Source: Isoperla grammatica
Taxonomy: Eukaryota > Arthropoda > Insecta > Plecoptera > Perlodidae
Direction: 5' to 3'
DNA: 64,000 nucleotides
Assembly: GCA_945910005.1 (NCBI GenBank)
Contig: OX246743.1
Location: forward strand, 15,234,587 to 15,298,586
A program made the position numbers and the translations under genes. This document shows, piece after piece, positions 25,501 through 38,215 of this stretch. The notes under the pieces were generated by a model. The model was not told where the DNA came from and did no database searches. It worked only from the letters and a program-made list of their open reading frames with translations. Within the stretch, counting starts at the first letter, position 1. Each line of letters starts with the position of its first letter.

Positions 25501-28500
25501 CAAGTACAGTCACCTTCACAAGCGAGGAAACATGCTTTGTCTTCATATGTTGCATGTAGTTGCTCTCATGTCACTGACATAGCGCAGGGTTTATCAAGTA
25601 CAGTCACCTTCACAAGCGAGGAAACATGCGTTGTCTTCATATGTTGCATGTAGTTGCGGTCATGTCACTGACTTAGCGCAGGGTTAATCACGTACAGTCA
25701 CCTTCACAAGCGAGGAAACATGCGTTGTCTTCATATGTTGCAAGTAGTTGCTCATATGTCAATGACTTAGCGCAGGGTTTATCAAGTACAGTCACCTTCA
25801 CAAGCGAGGAAACATGCGTTTTCCTCATATGTTGCATGTTGTTGCGGTCATGTCACTGACTTAGCGCAGGGTTAATCACGTACAGTCACCTTCACAAGCA
25901 AGGAAACATGCGTTGTCTTCATATGTTGCATGAAGTGGCTTTCATATCACTGACTTAGCGCAGGGTTTATCAAGTACAGTCACCGTCACAAGCGAGGAAA
26001 CATTCGTTCTCTTCATATGTTGCATGTAGTTGCTCTCATGTCACTGACTTAGCGCAGGGTTTATCACGTACAGTCACTTTCACAAGCGAGGAAACATGCG
26101 TTGTCTTCATATGTTGCATATAGTTGCTCTCATGTCACTGACTTAGCGCAGGGTTTATCTAGTACAGTCACCGTCACAAGCGAGGAAACATGCGTTGTCT
26201 TCATTGGTTGCATGTAGTTGCTCTTATGTCACTGACTTAGCGCAGGGTTTATCAAGTTCATTCACCGTCACAAGCGAGGAAACATGCGTTGTCTTCATAT
26301 GTTGCATGAACTGGCCTACATGTCACTGACTTAGCGCAGGGTATATCACGTACAGTAACTTTCCCAAGCGAGGAAACATGCGTTGTCTCCATATGTTGCA
26401 TGTAGTTGCTCTTATGTCACTGACTTAGCGCAGGGTTTATCACGTAAGGTCACCGTCACAAGCGAGGAAACATGCGATGTCTTCATATGTTGCATGTAGT
26501 TGCTCTCATGTCACAGACTTAGCGCAGGGTTTATCAAGTACAGTCACCTTCACAAGCGAAGAAACATGCGTTGTCCTAATATGTTGACTGTAGTTGCTCT
26601 CATGTCACTGACTTAGCGCAGGGTTTATCAAATACAGTCACCTTCACAAGCGAGGAAACATGCTTTGTCTTCATATGTTGCATGTAGTTGCTCTCATGTC
26701 ACTGACTTATCGCAGGGTTTATCAATAACAGTCACCTTCACAAGCGAGGAAACATGCGTTGTCCTAATATGTTCAAGAAGTGGCTTTCATGTCACTGACT
26801 TAGCGCAGGGTTTATCAAGTACAGTCACCTTCACAAGCGAGGAAACATGCGTTGTCCTAATATGTGTAAGAAATGGCTTTCATGTCACTGACTAAGCGCA
26901 GGGTTTATCAAGTACAGTCACCTTCACAAGCGAGGAAACATGCGTTGTCTTCATATGTTGCATGTAGTTGCTCTCATATCACTGACTTAGCGCAGGGATT
27001 ATCAAGTACAGTCACCTTCACAAGCGAGGAAACATGCGTTGTCTTCATATGTTGCATGTAGTTGCTCTCATGTCACTGACTAAGCGCAGGGTTTATCACG
27101 TAAAGTCACCTTCACAAGCGAGGAAAAATGCGTTGTCTTTATATGTTGCATGTAGTTGCTCTTATGTCATTGACTTAGCGCAGGGTTTATCAAGTACAGT
27201 CACCGTCACAAGCGAGAAAACATGCGTTGTCTTTATATGTTGCATGTAGTTGCTCTCATGTCACTGACTTAGCGCAGGGTTTATCAAGTACATTCACCGT
27301 CACAAGCGAGGAAACATACGTTGTCCTCATATGTTGCATGTAGTTGCTCTCATGTCACTTACTTAGCGCAGGGTTTATCACGTACAGTCACCTTCACAAG
27401 CGAGGAAACATGCGTTGTCTTCATATGTTGCATGAAGTGGCTCTCATGTCACTGACTTAGCGCAGGGTTTATCAAGTACAGTCACCGTCACAAGCGAGGA
27501 AACATGCGTTGTCTTCATATGTTGCATGTGGTTGCTCTCATGTCACTGACTTAGCGCAGGGTTTATCAAGTACAGTCACCGTCACAAGCGAGGAAACATG
27601 CGTTGTCCTTATATGTTGCATGTGTTGCTCTCATGTCACTGACTTAGCGCAGGGTTTATCAAGTACAGTCACCTTCACAAGCGAGGAAACATGCGTTGTC
27701 TTCATATGTTGCATGAAGTGGCTCTCATGTCACTGACTTAGCGCAGGGTTTATCAAGTACAGTCACCGTCACAAGCGAGGAAACATGCGTTGTCCTTATA
27801 TGTTGCATGTAGTTGCTGTTATGTCACTGAATTAGCGCAGGGTTTATCAAGTACAGTCACACTCACAAGCGAGGAAACATGCGTTGTCCTAATATGTTTA
27901 AGAAGTGGCTTTCATGTCACTGACTAAGCGCAGGGTTTATCAAGTACAGTCACCTTCACAAGCGAGGAAACATGCGTTGTCTTCTTATGTTGCATGTAGT
28001 TGCACTCATGTCACTGACTTAGCGCAGGGTTTATTACGTACAGTAACCGTCACAAGCGAGGAAACATGCGTTGTCTTCATATGTTGCATGTAGTTGCTCT
28101 CATGTCACTGACTTAGCGCAGGGTTTATCAAGTACAGTCACCGTCACAAGCGAGGAAACATGCGTTGTCTTCATATGTTGCATGTAGTTGCTCTCATGTC
28201 ACTGACTTAGCGCAGGGTTTATCAAGTACAGTCACCATCACAAGCGAGGAAACATGCGTTTTCCTCATATGTTGCATGTTGTTGCGGTCATGTCACTGAC
28301 TTAGCGCAGGGTTAATCACGTACAGTCACCTTCACAAGCGAGGAAACATGCGTTGTCTTCATATGTTGCATGATGTGGCTTTCATATCACTGACTTAGCG
28401 CAGGGTTTATCAAGTACAGTCACCGTCACAAGCGAGGAAACATTCGTTCTCTTCATATGTTGCATGTAGTTGCTCTCATGTCACTGACTTAGCGCAGAGT

Positions 28501-31500
28501 TTATCACGTACAGTCACTTTCACAAGCGAGGAAACATGCGTTGTCTTCATATGTTGCATGTAGTTGCTCTCATGTCACTGACTTAGCGCAGGGTTTATCA
28601 AGTACAGTCACCGTCACAAGCGAGGAAACATGCGTTGTCCTAATATGTTGCATGTGTTGCTCTCATGTCACTGACTTAGCGCAGGGTTTATCAAGTACAG
28701 TCACCTTCACAAGCGAGGAAACATGCGTTGTCTTCATATGTTGCATGAAGTGGCTCTCATGTCACTGACTTAGCGCAGGGTTTATCAATTACAGTCACCG
28801 TCACAAGCGAGGAAACATGCGTTGTCCTTATATGTTGCATGTAGTTGCTCTCATGCCACTGACTTAGCGCAGGGTTTATCAAGTACAGTCACCTTCACAA
28901 GCGAGGAAACATGCGTTGCCTTCATATGTTGCATGAAGTTGCTCTTATGTCACTGACTTAGCGCAGGGTTTATCAAGTACAGTCACCTTCACAAGCGAGG
29001 AAACATGCGTTGTCCGTATATGTTCAAGAAGTGGCTTTCATGTCACTGACTTAGCGCAGGGTTTATCAAGTACAGTAACCTTCACAAGCGAGGAAACATG
29101 CGTTGTCCTAATATGTTCAAGAAGTGGCTGTCATGTCACTGACTTAGCGCAGGGTTTATCAAGTACAGTCACCTTCACAAGCGAGGAAACATGCTTTGTC
29201 TTCATATGTTGCATGTAGTTGCTCAAATGTCACTGACATAGCGCAGGGTTTATCAAGTACAGTCACCTTCACAAGCGAGGAAACATGCGTTGTCTTCATA
29301 TGTTGCATGTAGTTGCGGTCATGTCACTGACTTAGCGCAGGGTTAATCACGTACAGTCACCTTCACAAGCGAGGAAACATGCTTTGTCTTCATATGTTGC
29401 ATGAAGTGGCTTTCATATCACTGACTTAGCGCAGGGTTTATCAAGTACAGTCACCGTCACAAGCGAGGAAACATTCGTTCTCTTCATATGTTGCATGTAG
29501 TTGCTCTCATGTCACTGACTTAGCGCAGGGTTTATCACGTACAGTCACTTTCACAAGCGAGGAAACATGCGTTGTCTTCATATGTTGCATGTAGTTGCTC
29601 TCATGTCACTGACTTAGCGCAGGGTTTATCTAGTACAGTCACCGTCACAAGCGAGGAAACATGCGTTGTCTTCATTGGTTGCATGTAGTTGCTCTTATGT
29701 CACTGACTTAGCGCAGGGTTTATCAAGTTCAGTCACCGTCACAAGCGAGGAAACATGCGTTGTCTTCATATGTTGCATGAACTGGCCTTCATGTCACTGA
29801 CTTAGCGCAGGGTATATCATGTACAGTAACTTTCCCAAGCGAGGAAACGTGCATTGTCTTCATATGTTGCATGTAGTTGCTCTTATGTCACTGACTTAGC
29901 GCAGGGTTTATCACGTAAGGTCACCGTCACAAGCGAGGAAACATGCGATGTCTTCATATGTTGCATGTAGTTGCTCTCATGTCACTGACTTAGCGCAGGG
30001 TTTATCAAGTACAGTCACCTTCACAAGCGAAGAAACATGCGTTGTCCTAATATGTTGACTGTAGTTGCTCTCATGTCACTGACTTAGCGCAGGGTTTATC
30101 AAATACAGTCACCTTCACAAGCGAGGAAACATGCTTTGTCTTCATATGTTGCGTGTAGTTGCTCTCATGTCACTGACTTAGCGCAGGGTTTATCAAGTAC
30201 AGTCACCTTCACAAGCGAGGAAACATGCGATGTCCTAATATGTTCAAGAAGTGGCTTTCATGTCACTGACTTAGCGCAGGGTTTATCAAGTACAGTCACC
30301 TTCACAAGCGAGGAAACATGCGTTGTCCTAATATGTGTAAGAAATGGCTTTCATGTCACTGACTAAGCGCAGGGTTTATCAAGTACAGTCACCTTCACAA
30401 GCGAGGAAACTTGCGTTGTCTTCATATGTTGCATGTAGTTGCTCTCATATCACTGACTTAGCGCAGGGATTATCAAGTACAGTCACCTTCACAAGCGAGG
30501 AAACATGCGTTGTCTTCATATGTTGCATGTAGTTGCTCTCATGTCACTGACTAAGCGCAGGGTTTATCACGTAAAGTCACCTTCACATGCGAGGAAACAT
30601 GCGTTGTCTTTATATGATGCATGTAGTTGCTCTTATGTCACTGACTTAGCGCAGGGTTTATCAAGTACAGTCACCGTCACAAGCGAGAAAACATGCGTTT
30701 TCTTTATATGTTGCATGTAGTTGCTCTCATGTCACTGACTTAGCGCAGGGTTTATCAAGTACATTCACCGTCACAAGCGAGGAAACATGCGTTGTCCTCA
30801 TATGTTGCATGTAGTTGCTCTCATGTCACTTACTTAGCGCAGGGTTTATCACGTACAGTCACCTTCACAAGCAAGGAAACATGCGTTGTCTTCATATGTT
30901 GCATGAAGTGGCTCTCATGTCACTGACTTAGCGCAGGGTTTATCAAGTACAGTCACCGTCACAAGCGAGGAAACATGCGTTGTCTTCATATGTTGCATGT
31001 GGTTGCTCTCATGTCACTGACTTAGCGCAGGGTTTATCAAGTACAGTCACCGTCACAAGCGAGGAAACATGCGTTGTCCTTATATGTTGCATGTGTTGCT
31101 CTCATGTCACTGACTTAGCGCAGGGTTTATCAAGTACAGTCACCTTCACAAGCGAGGAAACATGCGTTGTCTTCATATGTTGCATGAAGTGGCTCTCATG
31201 TCACTGACTTAGCGCAGGGTTTATCAAGTACAGTCACCGTCACAAGCGAGGAAACATGCGTTGTCCTTATATGTTGCATGTAGTTGCTCTTATGTCACTG
31301 ACTTAGCGCAGGGTTTATCAAGTACAGTCACCTTCACAAGCGAGGAAACATGCGTTGTCCTAATATGTTCAAGAAGTGGCTTTCATGTCACTGACTTAGC
31401 GCAGGGTTTATCAAGTACAGTCACCTTCACAAGCGAGGAAACATGCGTTGTCTTCTTATGTTGCATGTAGTTGCACTCATGTCACTGACTTAGCGCAGGG

Positions 31501-32256
31501 TTTATTACGTACAGTAACCGTCACAAGCGAGGAAACATGCGTTGTCTTCATATGTTGCATGTAGTTGCTCTCATGTCACTGACTTAGCGCAGGGTTTATC
31601 AAGTACAGTCACCGTCACAAGCGAGGAAACATGCGTTGTCTTCATATGTTGCATGTAGTTGCTCTCATGTCACTGACTTAGCGCAGGGTTTATCAAGTAC
31701 AGTCACCTTCACAAGCGAGGAAACATGCGTTGTCCTCATATGTTGCATGTAGTTGATCTCATGTCACTGACTTAGCGCAGGGTTTATCAAGTACAGTCAC
31801 CGTCACAAGCGAGGAAACATGCGTTGTCTTCATATGTTGCATGTAGTTGCTCATATGTCACTGACTTAGCGCAGGGTTTATCAAGTACAGTCACCTTCAC
31901 AAGCGAGGAAACATGCGTTTTCCTCATATGTTGCATGTTGTTGCGGTCATGTCACTGACTTAGCGCAGGGTTAATCACGTACAGTCACCTTCACAAGCGA
32001 GGAAACATGCGTTGTCTTCATATGTTGCATGATGTGGCTTTCATATCACTGACTTAGCGCAGGGTTTATCAAGTACAGTAACCGTCACAAGAGAGGAAAC
32101 ATCCGTTCTTTTCATATGTTGCATGTAGTTGCTCTCATGTCACTGACTTAGCGCAGGGTTTATCACGTACAGTCACTTTCACAAGCGAGGAAACATGCGT
32201 TGTCTTCATATGTTGCATGTAGTTGCTCTCATGTCACTGACTTAGCGCAGGGTTTA
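22501..32256 (+). repeat. Segment P2, right copy of block P
   Basis: P2 repeats 740-10,500 unit by unit. Its three HOR copies run about 22,050-25,702, 25,703-29,362 and 29,363-32,256, counting the Q-tail overlap at the left. The same two-unit deletion seen in P1 between the ttgcggtc monomers is present (class E spacing 3471 against 3470), and so are the two extra ttgatctc-associated units, so both changes predate the P duplication. P2-specific changes include a 6-bp loss at 24,554, ttaatgcagg at about 25,112, cacagactt at about 26,513 and gctcaaatg at about 29,222. Confidence 0.88.
24497..24584 (+). repeat. 88-bp monomer with a 6-bp deletion (ttagcg lost)
   Basis: The conserved gacttagcgcaggg reads gaccaggg here, so six bases including the CpG of agcgc are missing. 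The paired unit in P1 (about 2737-2830) is intact, so the loss happened after the P duplication. It accounts exactly for the offset change from 21,760 to 21,754. It is one of the very few indels inside the otherwise invariant core. Confidence 0.9.
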
Positions 32257-33027
32257 TCTAGTACAGTCACTGTCACAAGCGAGGAAACATGCGTTGTCTT
32301 CATTGGTTGCATGTAGTTGCTCTTATGTCACTGACTAAGCGCAGGGTTTATCAAGTTCAGTCACCGTCACAAGCGAGGAAACATGCGTTGTCTTCATATG
32401 TTGCATGAACTGGCCTTCATGTCACTGACTTAGCGCAGGGTATATCACGTACAGTAACTTTCCCAAGCGAGGAAACATGCGTTGTCTTCATATGTTGCAT
32501 GTAGTTGCTCTCATGTCACTGACTTAGCGCAGGGTTTATCACGTAAGGTCACCGTCACAAGCGAGGAAACATGCGATGTCTTCATATGTTGCATGTAGTT
32601 GCTCTCATGTCACTGACTTAGCGCAGGGTTTATCAAATACAGTCACCTTCACAAGCGAGGAAACATGCTTTGTCTTCATATGTTGCATGTAGTTGCTCTC
32701 ATATCACTGACTTAGTGCAGGGTTTATCAAGTGCAGTCACCTTCACAAGCGAGGAACATGCGTTGTCCTAATATGTTCAAGAAGTGGCTTTCATGTCACT
32801 GACTTAGCGCAGGGTTTATCAAGTACAGTCACCTTCACAAGCGAGGAAACATGCGTTGTCCTAATATGTGTAAGAAATGGCTTTCATGTCACTGACTAAG
32901 CGCAGGGTTTATCAAGTACAGTCACCTTCACAAGCGAGGAAACATGCGTTGTCTTCATATGTTGCATGTAGTTGCTCTCATATCACTGACTTAGCGCAGG
33001 GATTATCAAGTACAGTCACCTTCACAA

Positions 33028-33123
33028 GCGAGGAAACATGCGTTGTCTTCATATGTTGCATGTAGTTGCTCTCATGTCACTGACTTAGCGCAGGGTTTAT
33101 CAAGTACAGTCTCACCTTCACAA
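33028..33123 (+). repeat. 96-bp monomer with a 2-bp insertion (acagtctcacc)
   Basis: The linker acagtcacc reads acagtctcacc, adding two bases. Exactly the same insertion occurs in the units at 51,609-51,704 and 61,453-61,548, each followed by a ctttgtc unit with gacatagcg. These three are therefore copies of one ancestral event and tie the three R-type stretches together. The 61,453 unit also has a scrambled start (atccgggg for aagcgagg). Confidence 0.9.
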
Positions 33124-33300
33124 GCGAGGAAACATGCTTTGTCTTCATATGTTGCATGTAGTTGCTCTCATGTCACTGACATAGCGCAGGGTTTATCAAG
33201 TACAGTCACCTTCACAAGCGAGGAAACATGCGTTGTCTTCATATGTTGCATGTAGTTGCTCTTATGTCACTGACTTAGCGCAGGGTTTATCAAGTAGAGT

Positions 33301-34432
33301 CACATTTACAATCGAGGAAACATGCGTTGTCTTCATTGGTTGCATGTAGTTGAGTGGCTTTCATGTCACTGACTTAGCGCAGGGTTTATCAAGTACAGTC
33401 ACCTTCACAAGCGAGGAAACATGCGATGTCTTCATATGTTGCATGTAGTTGCCATCATGTCACTGACTAAGCGCAGGGTTTATCACGTGAAGTCACCTTC
33501 ACAAGCGAGGAAACATGCGTTGTCTTTATATGTTGCATGTAGTTGCTCTTATGTCACTGACTTAGCGCAGGGTTTATCTTGTACAGTCACCGTCACAAGC
33601 GAGAAAACATGCGTTGTCTTTATATGTTGCATGTAGTTGCTCTCATGTCACTGACTTAGCGCAGGGTTTATCAAGTACATTCACCGTCACAAGCGAGGAA
33701 ACATGCGTTGTCTTCATATGTTGCATGTTGTTGCTCTCATGTCACTGACTTAGCGCAGGGTTTATCAAGTACAGTCACCTTCACAAGCGAGGAAACATGC
33801 GTTGTCTTCATATCTTGCATGAAGTGGCTCTCATGTCACTGACTTAGCGCAGGGTTTATCAAGTACAGTCACCGTCACAAGCGTGGAAACATGCGTTGTC
33901 CTTATATGTTGCATGTAGTTGCTCTCATGTCACTGACTTAGCGCAGGGTTTATCAAGTACAGTCACCTTCACAAGCGAGGAAACATGCGTTGTCTTCATA
34001 TGTTGCAAGTAGTTGCTGTCATGTCACTGACTTAGCGCAGGGTTTATCAAGTACAGTCACCTTCACAAGCGAGGAAACAAGCGTTGTCTTCATATGTTGC
34101 ATGTAGTTGCTCTCATGTCACTGACTAAGCGCAGGGTTTATCAAGTACAGTCACCTTCACAAGCGAGGAAACATGCGTTGTCTTCGTATGTTGCATGTAC
34201 TTGCTCTTATGTCACTGATTCAGCGCAGGGTTTATCAAGTACAGTCACCTTCACAAGCGAGGAAACATGCGTTGTCCTAATATGTTCAAGAAGTGGCTTT
34301 CATGTCACTGACTTAGCGCAGGGTTTATCAAGTACAGTCACCCTCACAAGCGAGGAAACATGCGTTGTCTTCATATGATGCATGTAGTTGCTCTTATGTC
34401 ACTGACTTAGCGCAGGGTTTATCAAGTACAGT
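33301..34432 (+). repeat. Twelve-unit local tandem duplication, copy T1
   Basis: The order cacatttacaatcgagg, cgatgtc unit, gtgaagtcacc unit, tatcttgtacag unit, ttgcatgttgttg unit, ttgcaagtag unit, acaagcgttg unit recurs at an offset of 1127 bp (1132 at the left end because of the 99-bp chimera). It is matched at 34,433-35,492. Both copies are also present in R2 (about 51.9-53.9 kb), so the duplication is older than the R1/R2 split, although the first R2 copy is shortened. Confidence 0.82.
33312..33410 (+). repeat. 99-bp chimeric monomer joining class A and class B middles
   Basis: The middle reads gcatgtagttg followed by agtggctttc: the left half is class A and the right half class B, with five bases more than a normal class A unit. 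An identical join occurs at 51,893-51,991. It looks like a crossover or slippage between the two classes inside the variable middle, slightly out of register. It sits beside the unit with the unusual linker cacatttacaatcgagg, a further marker of the R segment. Confidence 0.88.
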
Positions 34433-35492
34433 CACATTTACAATCGAGGAAACATGCGTTGTCTTCATTGGTTGCATGTAGTTGCTCTCATGTCACTGAC
34501 TTAGCGCAGGGTTTATCAAGTACAGTCACCTTCACAAGCGAGGAAACATGCGATGTCTTCATATGTTGCATGTAGTTGCTCTCATGTCACTGACTAAGCG
34601 CAGGGTTTATCACGTGAAGTCACCTTCACAAGCGAGGAAACATGCGTTGTCTTTATATGTTTCATGTAGTTGCTCTTATGTCACTGACTTAGCGCAAGGT
34701 TTATCTTGTACAGTCACCGTCACAAGCGAGAAAACATGCGTTGTCTTTATATGTTGCATGTAGTTGCTCTCATGTCACTGACTTAGCGCAGGGTTTATCA
34801 AATACATTCACCGTTACAAGCGAGGAAACATGCGTTGTCTTCATATGTTGCATGTTGTTGCTCTCATGTCACTGACTTAGCGCAGGGTTTATCAAGTACA
34901 GTCACCTTCACAAGCGAGGAAACATGCGTTGTCTTCATATGTTGCATGAAGTGGCTCTCATGTCACTGACTTAGCGCAGGGTTTATCAAGTACAGTCACC
35001 GTCACAAGCGAGGAAACATGCGTTGTCCTTATATGTTGCATGTTGTTGCTCTCATGTCACTGACTTAGTGCAGGGTTTATCAAGTACAGTCACCTTCACA
35101 AGCGAGGAAACATGCGTTGTCATCATATGTTGCAAGTAGTTGCTTTCATGTCACTGACTTAGCGCAGGGTTTATCAAGTACAGTCACCTTCACAAGCGAG
35201 GAAACAAGCGTTGTCTTCATATGTTGCATGTAGTTGCTCTCATGTCATTGACTAAGCGCAGGGTTTATCAAGTACAGTCACCTTCACAAGCGAGGAAACA
35301 TACGTTGTCTTCGTATGTTGCATGTAGTTGCTCTTATGTCACTGACTTAGCGCAGGGTTTATCAAGTACAGTCACCTTCACAAGCGAGGAAACATGCGTT
35401 GTCCTAATATGTTCAAGAAGTGGCTTTCATGTCACTGACTTAGCGCAGGGTTTATCAAGTACAGTCACCTTCACAAGCGAGGAAACATGCGT
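34433..35492 (+). repeat. Twelve-unit local tandem duplication, copy T2
   Basis: T2 repeats T1 with single-base differences, such as gttacaagcg for gtcacaagcg near 34,813 and atgtttcatg near 34,659. Its right end passes into a run of class B units that gives the longest open frame in the window (35,221-35,607), which is not a gene. Homology with T1 stops near 35,492, where T1 has a class A unit and T2 a class B unit. Confidence 0.8.
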
Positions 35493-37540
35493 TGTCCTAA
35501 TATGTTCAAGAAGTGGCTTTCATTTCACTGACTTAGCGCACGGTTTATCAAGTACAGTCACCTTCACAAGCGAGGAAACATGCGTTGTCTTCATATGTTG
35601 CATGTAGTTGCACTCATGTCACTGACTTAGCGCAGGGTTTTTTTCGTACAGTCACCGTCACAAGCGAGGAAACATGCGTTGTCTTCATATGTTGCATGTA
35701 GTTTCTCTCATGTCACTGACTCAGCGCAGGGTTTATCAAGTACAGTCACCGTCACAAGCGAGGAAACATGCGTTGTCCTCATATGTTGCATGAACTGGCC
35801 TTCATGTCACTGACTTAGCGCAGGGTATATCACGTACAGTAACTTTCCCAAGCGAGGAAACATGCGTTGTCTTCATATGATGCATGTAGTTGCTCTCATG
35901 TCACTGACTGAGCGCAGGGTTTATCACGTACAGTCACCGTCACAAGCGAGGAAACATGCGATGTCTTCATATGTTGCATGTAGTTGCTCTCATGTCACTG
36001 ACTTAGCGCAGGGTTTATCAAGTACAGTCACCTTCACAAGCGAGGAAACATGCGTTGTCCTAATATGTTGCATGTAGTTGCTCTCATGTCACTGACTTAG
36101 CGCAGGGTTTATCAAGTACAGTCACCTTCACAAGCGAGGAAACATGCTTTGTCTTCATATGTTGCATGTAGTTGCTCTCATGTCACTGACATAGCGCAGG
36201 GTTTATCAAGTACAGTCACCTTCACAAGCGAGGAAACATGCGTTGTCTTCATATGTTGCATGTAGTTGCTCTCATGTCACTGACTAAGCGCAGGGTTTAT
36301 CACGTAAAGTCACCTTCACAAGCGAGGAAACATGCGTTGTCTTTATATGTTGCATGTAGTTGCTTATATGTCACTGACTTAGCGCAGGGTTTATCAAGTA
36401 CAGTCACCGTCACAAGCGAGAAACCTTCGTTGTCTTTATATGTTGCATGTGGTTGCTCTCATGTCACTGACTTAGCGCAGGGTTTATCAAGTACATTCAC
36501 CGTCACAAGCGAGGAAACATGCGTTGTCCTCATATGTTGCATGTAGTTGCTCTCATGTCACTGACTTAGCGCAGGGTTTATCAAGTGCAGTCACCTTCAC
36601 AAGCGAGGAAACATGCTTTGTCTTCATATGTTGCATGAAGTTGCTCTCATGTCACTGACATAGCGCAGGGTTTATCAAGTACAGTCACCTTCACAAGCGA
36701 GGAAACATGCGTTGTCTTCATATGTTGCATGTAGTTGCTCTCATGTCACTGACTTAGCGCAGGGTTTATCACGTTAAGTCACCTTCACAAGCGAGGAAAC
36801 ATGCGTTGTCTTTATATGTTGCATGTAGTTGCTTATATGTCACTGACTTAGCGCAGGGTTTATCAAGTACAGTCACCGTCACAAGCGAGAAAACATGCGT
36901 TGTCTTTATATGTTGCATGTAGTTGCTCTCATGTCACTGACTTAGCGCAGGGTTTATCAAGTACATTCACCGTCACAAGCGAGGAAACATGCGTTGTCCT
37001 AATATGTTCAAGAAGTGGCTTTCATGTCACTGACTTAGCGCAGGGTTTATCAAGTACAGTCACCTTCACAAGCGAGGAAACATGCGTTGTCCTAATATGT
37101 TCAAGAAGTGGCTTTCATGTCACTGACTTAGCGCAGGGTTTATCAAGTACAGTCACCTTCACAAGCGAGGAAACATGCGTTGTCTTCATATGTTGCATGT
37201 AGTTGCACTCATGTCACTGACTTAGCGCACGGTTTATTACGTACAGTAACCGTCACAAGCGAGGAAACATGCGTTGTCTTCATATGTTGCATGTAGTTGC
37301 TCTCATGTCACTGACTTAGCGCAAGGTTTATCACGTACAGTCACTTTCACAAGCGAGGAAACATGCGTTGTCTTCATATGTTGCATGTTGTTGCTCTCAT
37401 GTCACTGACTTAGCGCAGGGTTTATCAAGTACAGACACCGTCACAAGCAAGGAAACATGCGTTGTCTTCATATGTTGCATGTAGTTGCTCTCATGTCACT
37501 GACTTAGCGCAGGGTTTATCAAGTACAGTCACCTTCACAA

Positions 37541-37626
37541 GCGAGGAAACATGCGTTGTCCTCATATGTTGCATGTAGTTGCTCTCATGTCACTGTACGT
37601 GATCACAAGTACAGTCACCTTCACAA
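37541..37626 (+). repeat. 86-bp monomer with a perfect inverted repeat (first copy)
   Basis: Nineteen bases of the conserved core after cactg are replaced by eleven new ones. The result is actgtac at 37,592-37,598, gtgatcac at 37,599-37,606, aa, then gtacagt at 37,609-37,615. The 7-bp arms are perfect reverse complements, and gtgatcac is itself a palindrome. The new bases equal the reverse complement of atcacgtacagt, a linker found in many neighbouring units, so they were probably copied from the opposite strand. Confidence 0.9.
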
Positions 37627-38215
37627 GCGAGGAAACATGCGTTGTCTTCATATGTTGCATGAAGTGGCTTTCATATCACTGACTTAGCGCAGGGTTGATC
37701 AAGTACAGTCACCGTCACAAGCGAGGAAACATTCGTTCTCTTCATATGTTGCATGTAGTTGCTCTCATGTCACTGACTTAGCGCAGGGTTTATCACGTAC
37801 AGTCACTTTCACAAGCGAGGAAACATGCGTTGTCTTCACATGTTGCATGTAGTTGCTCTCATTCCACTGACTTAGCGCAGGGTTTATCACGTACAGTCAC
37901 CGTCACAAGCGAGGAAACATGCGATGTCTTCATATGTTGCATGTAGTTGCTCTCATGTCACTGACTTAGCGCAAGGTTTATCAAGTACAGTCACCTTCAC
38001 AAGCGTGGAAACATGCGTTGTCCTAATATGTTGCATGTAGTTGCTCTCATGTCACTGACCTAGCGCAGGGTTTATCAAGTACAGTCACCTTCACAAGCGA
38101 GGAAACATGCATTGTCTTCATATGTTGCATGTAGTTGCTCTCATGTCACTGACTTAGCGCAGGGTTTATCAAGTACAGTCACCTTCACATGCGAGGAAAC
38201 ATGCGTTGTCTTCAT

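Larger units (their letters stand above)
32084..38215 (+). repeat. Segment R1 (left part), start of the right-hand super-repeat
   Basis: From about 32,084 the array is repeated from 50,382 on. The offsets are 18,298 at the class E unit, 18,581 at the class B' unit (32,868 and 51,449), 18,487 from 34,094, 18,675 at 36,238 and 18,582 at 37,225. Each step is a gain or loss of one to three whole units. R1 continues into S1, so the total repeated length reaches about 41.33 kb. Divergence between R1 and R2 is clearly higher than between P1 and P2. Confidence 0.82.

Noticed and set aside
35221..35607. Longest open frame (128 codons) and about 100 similar plus-strand frames with recurring SSTVTFTSEETCVV-like peptides
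   Set aside because: They come straight from the satellite. A 94-bp unit shifts frame and meets a stop in the next unit; frames lengthen only where 93-bp units lie in a row. There is no length beyond the repeat pattern, no independent start context, and indels occur freely with no sign of frame protection.
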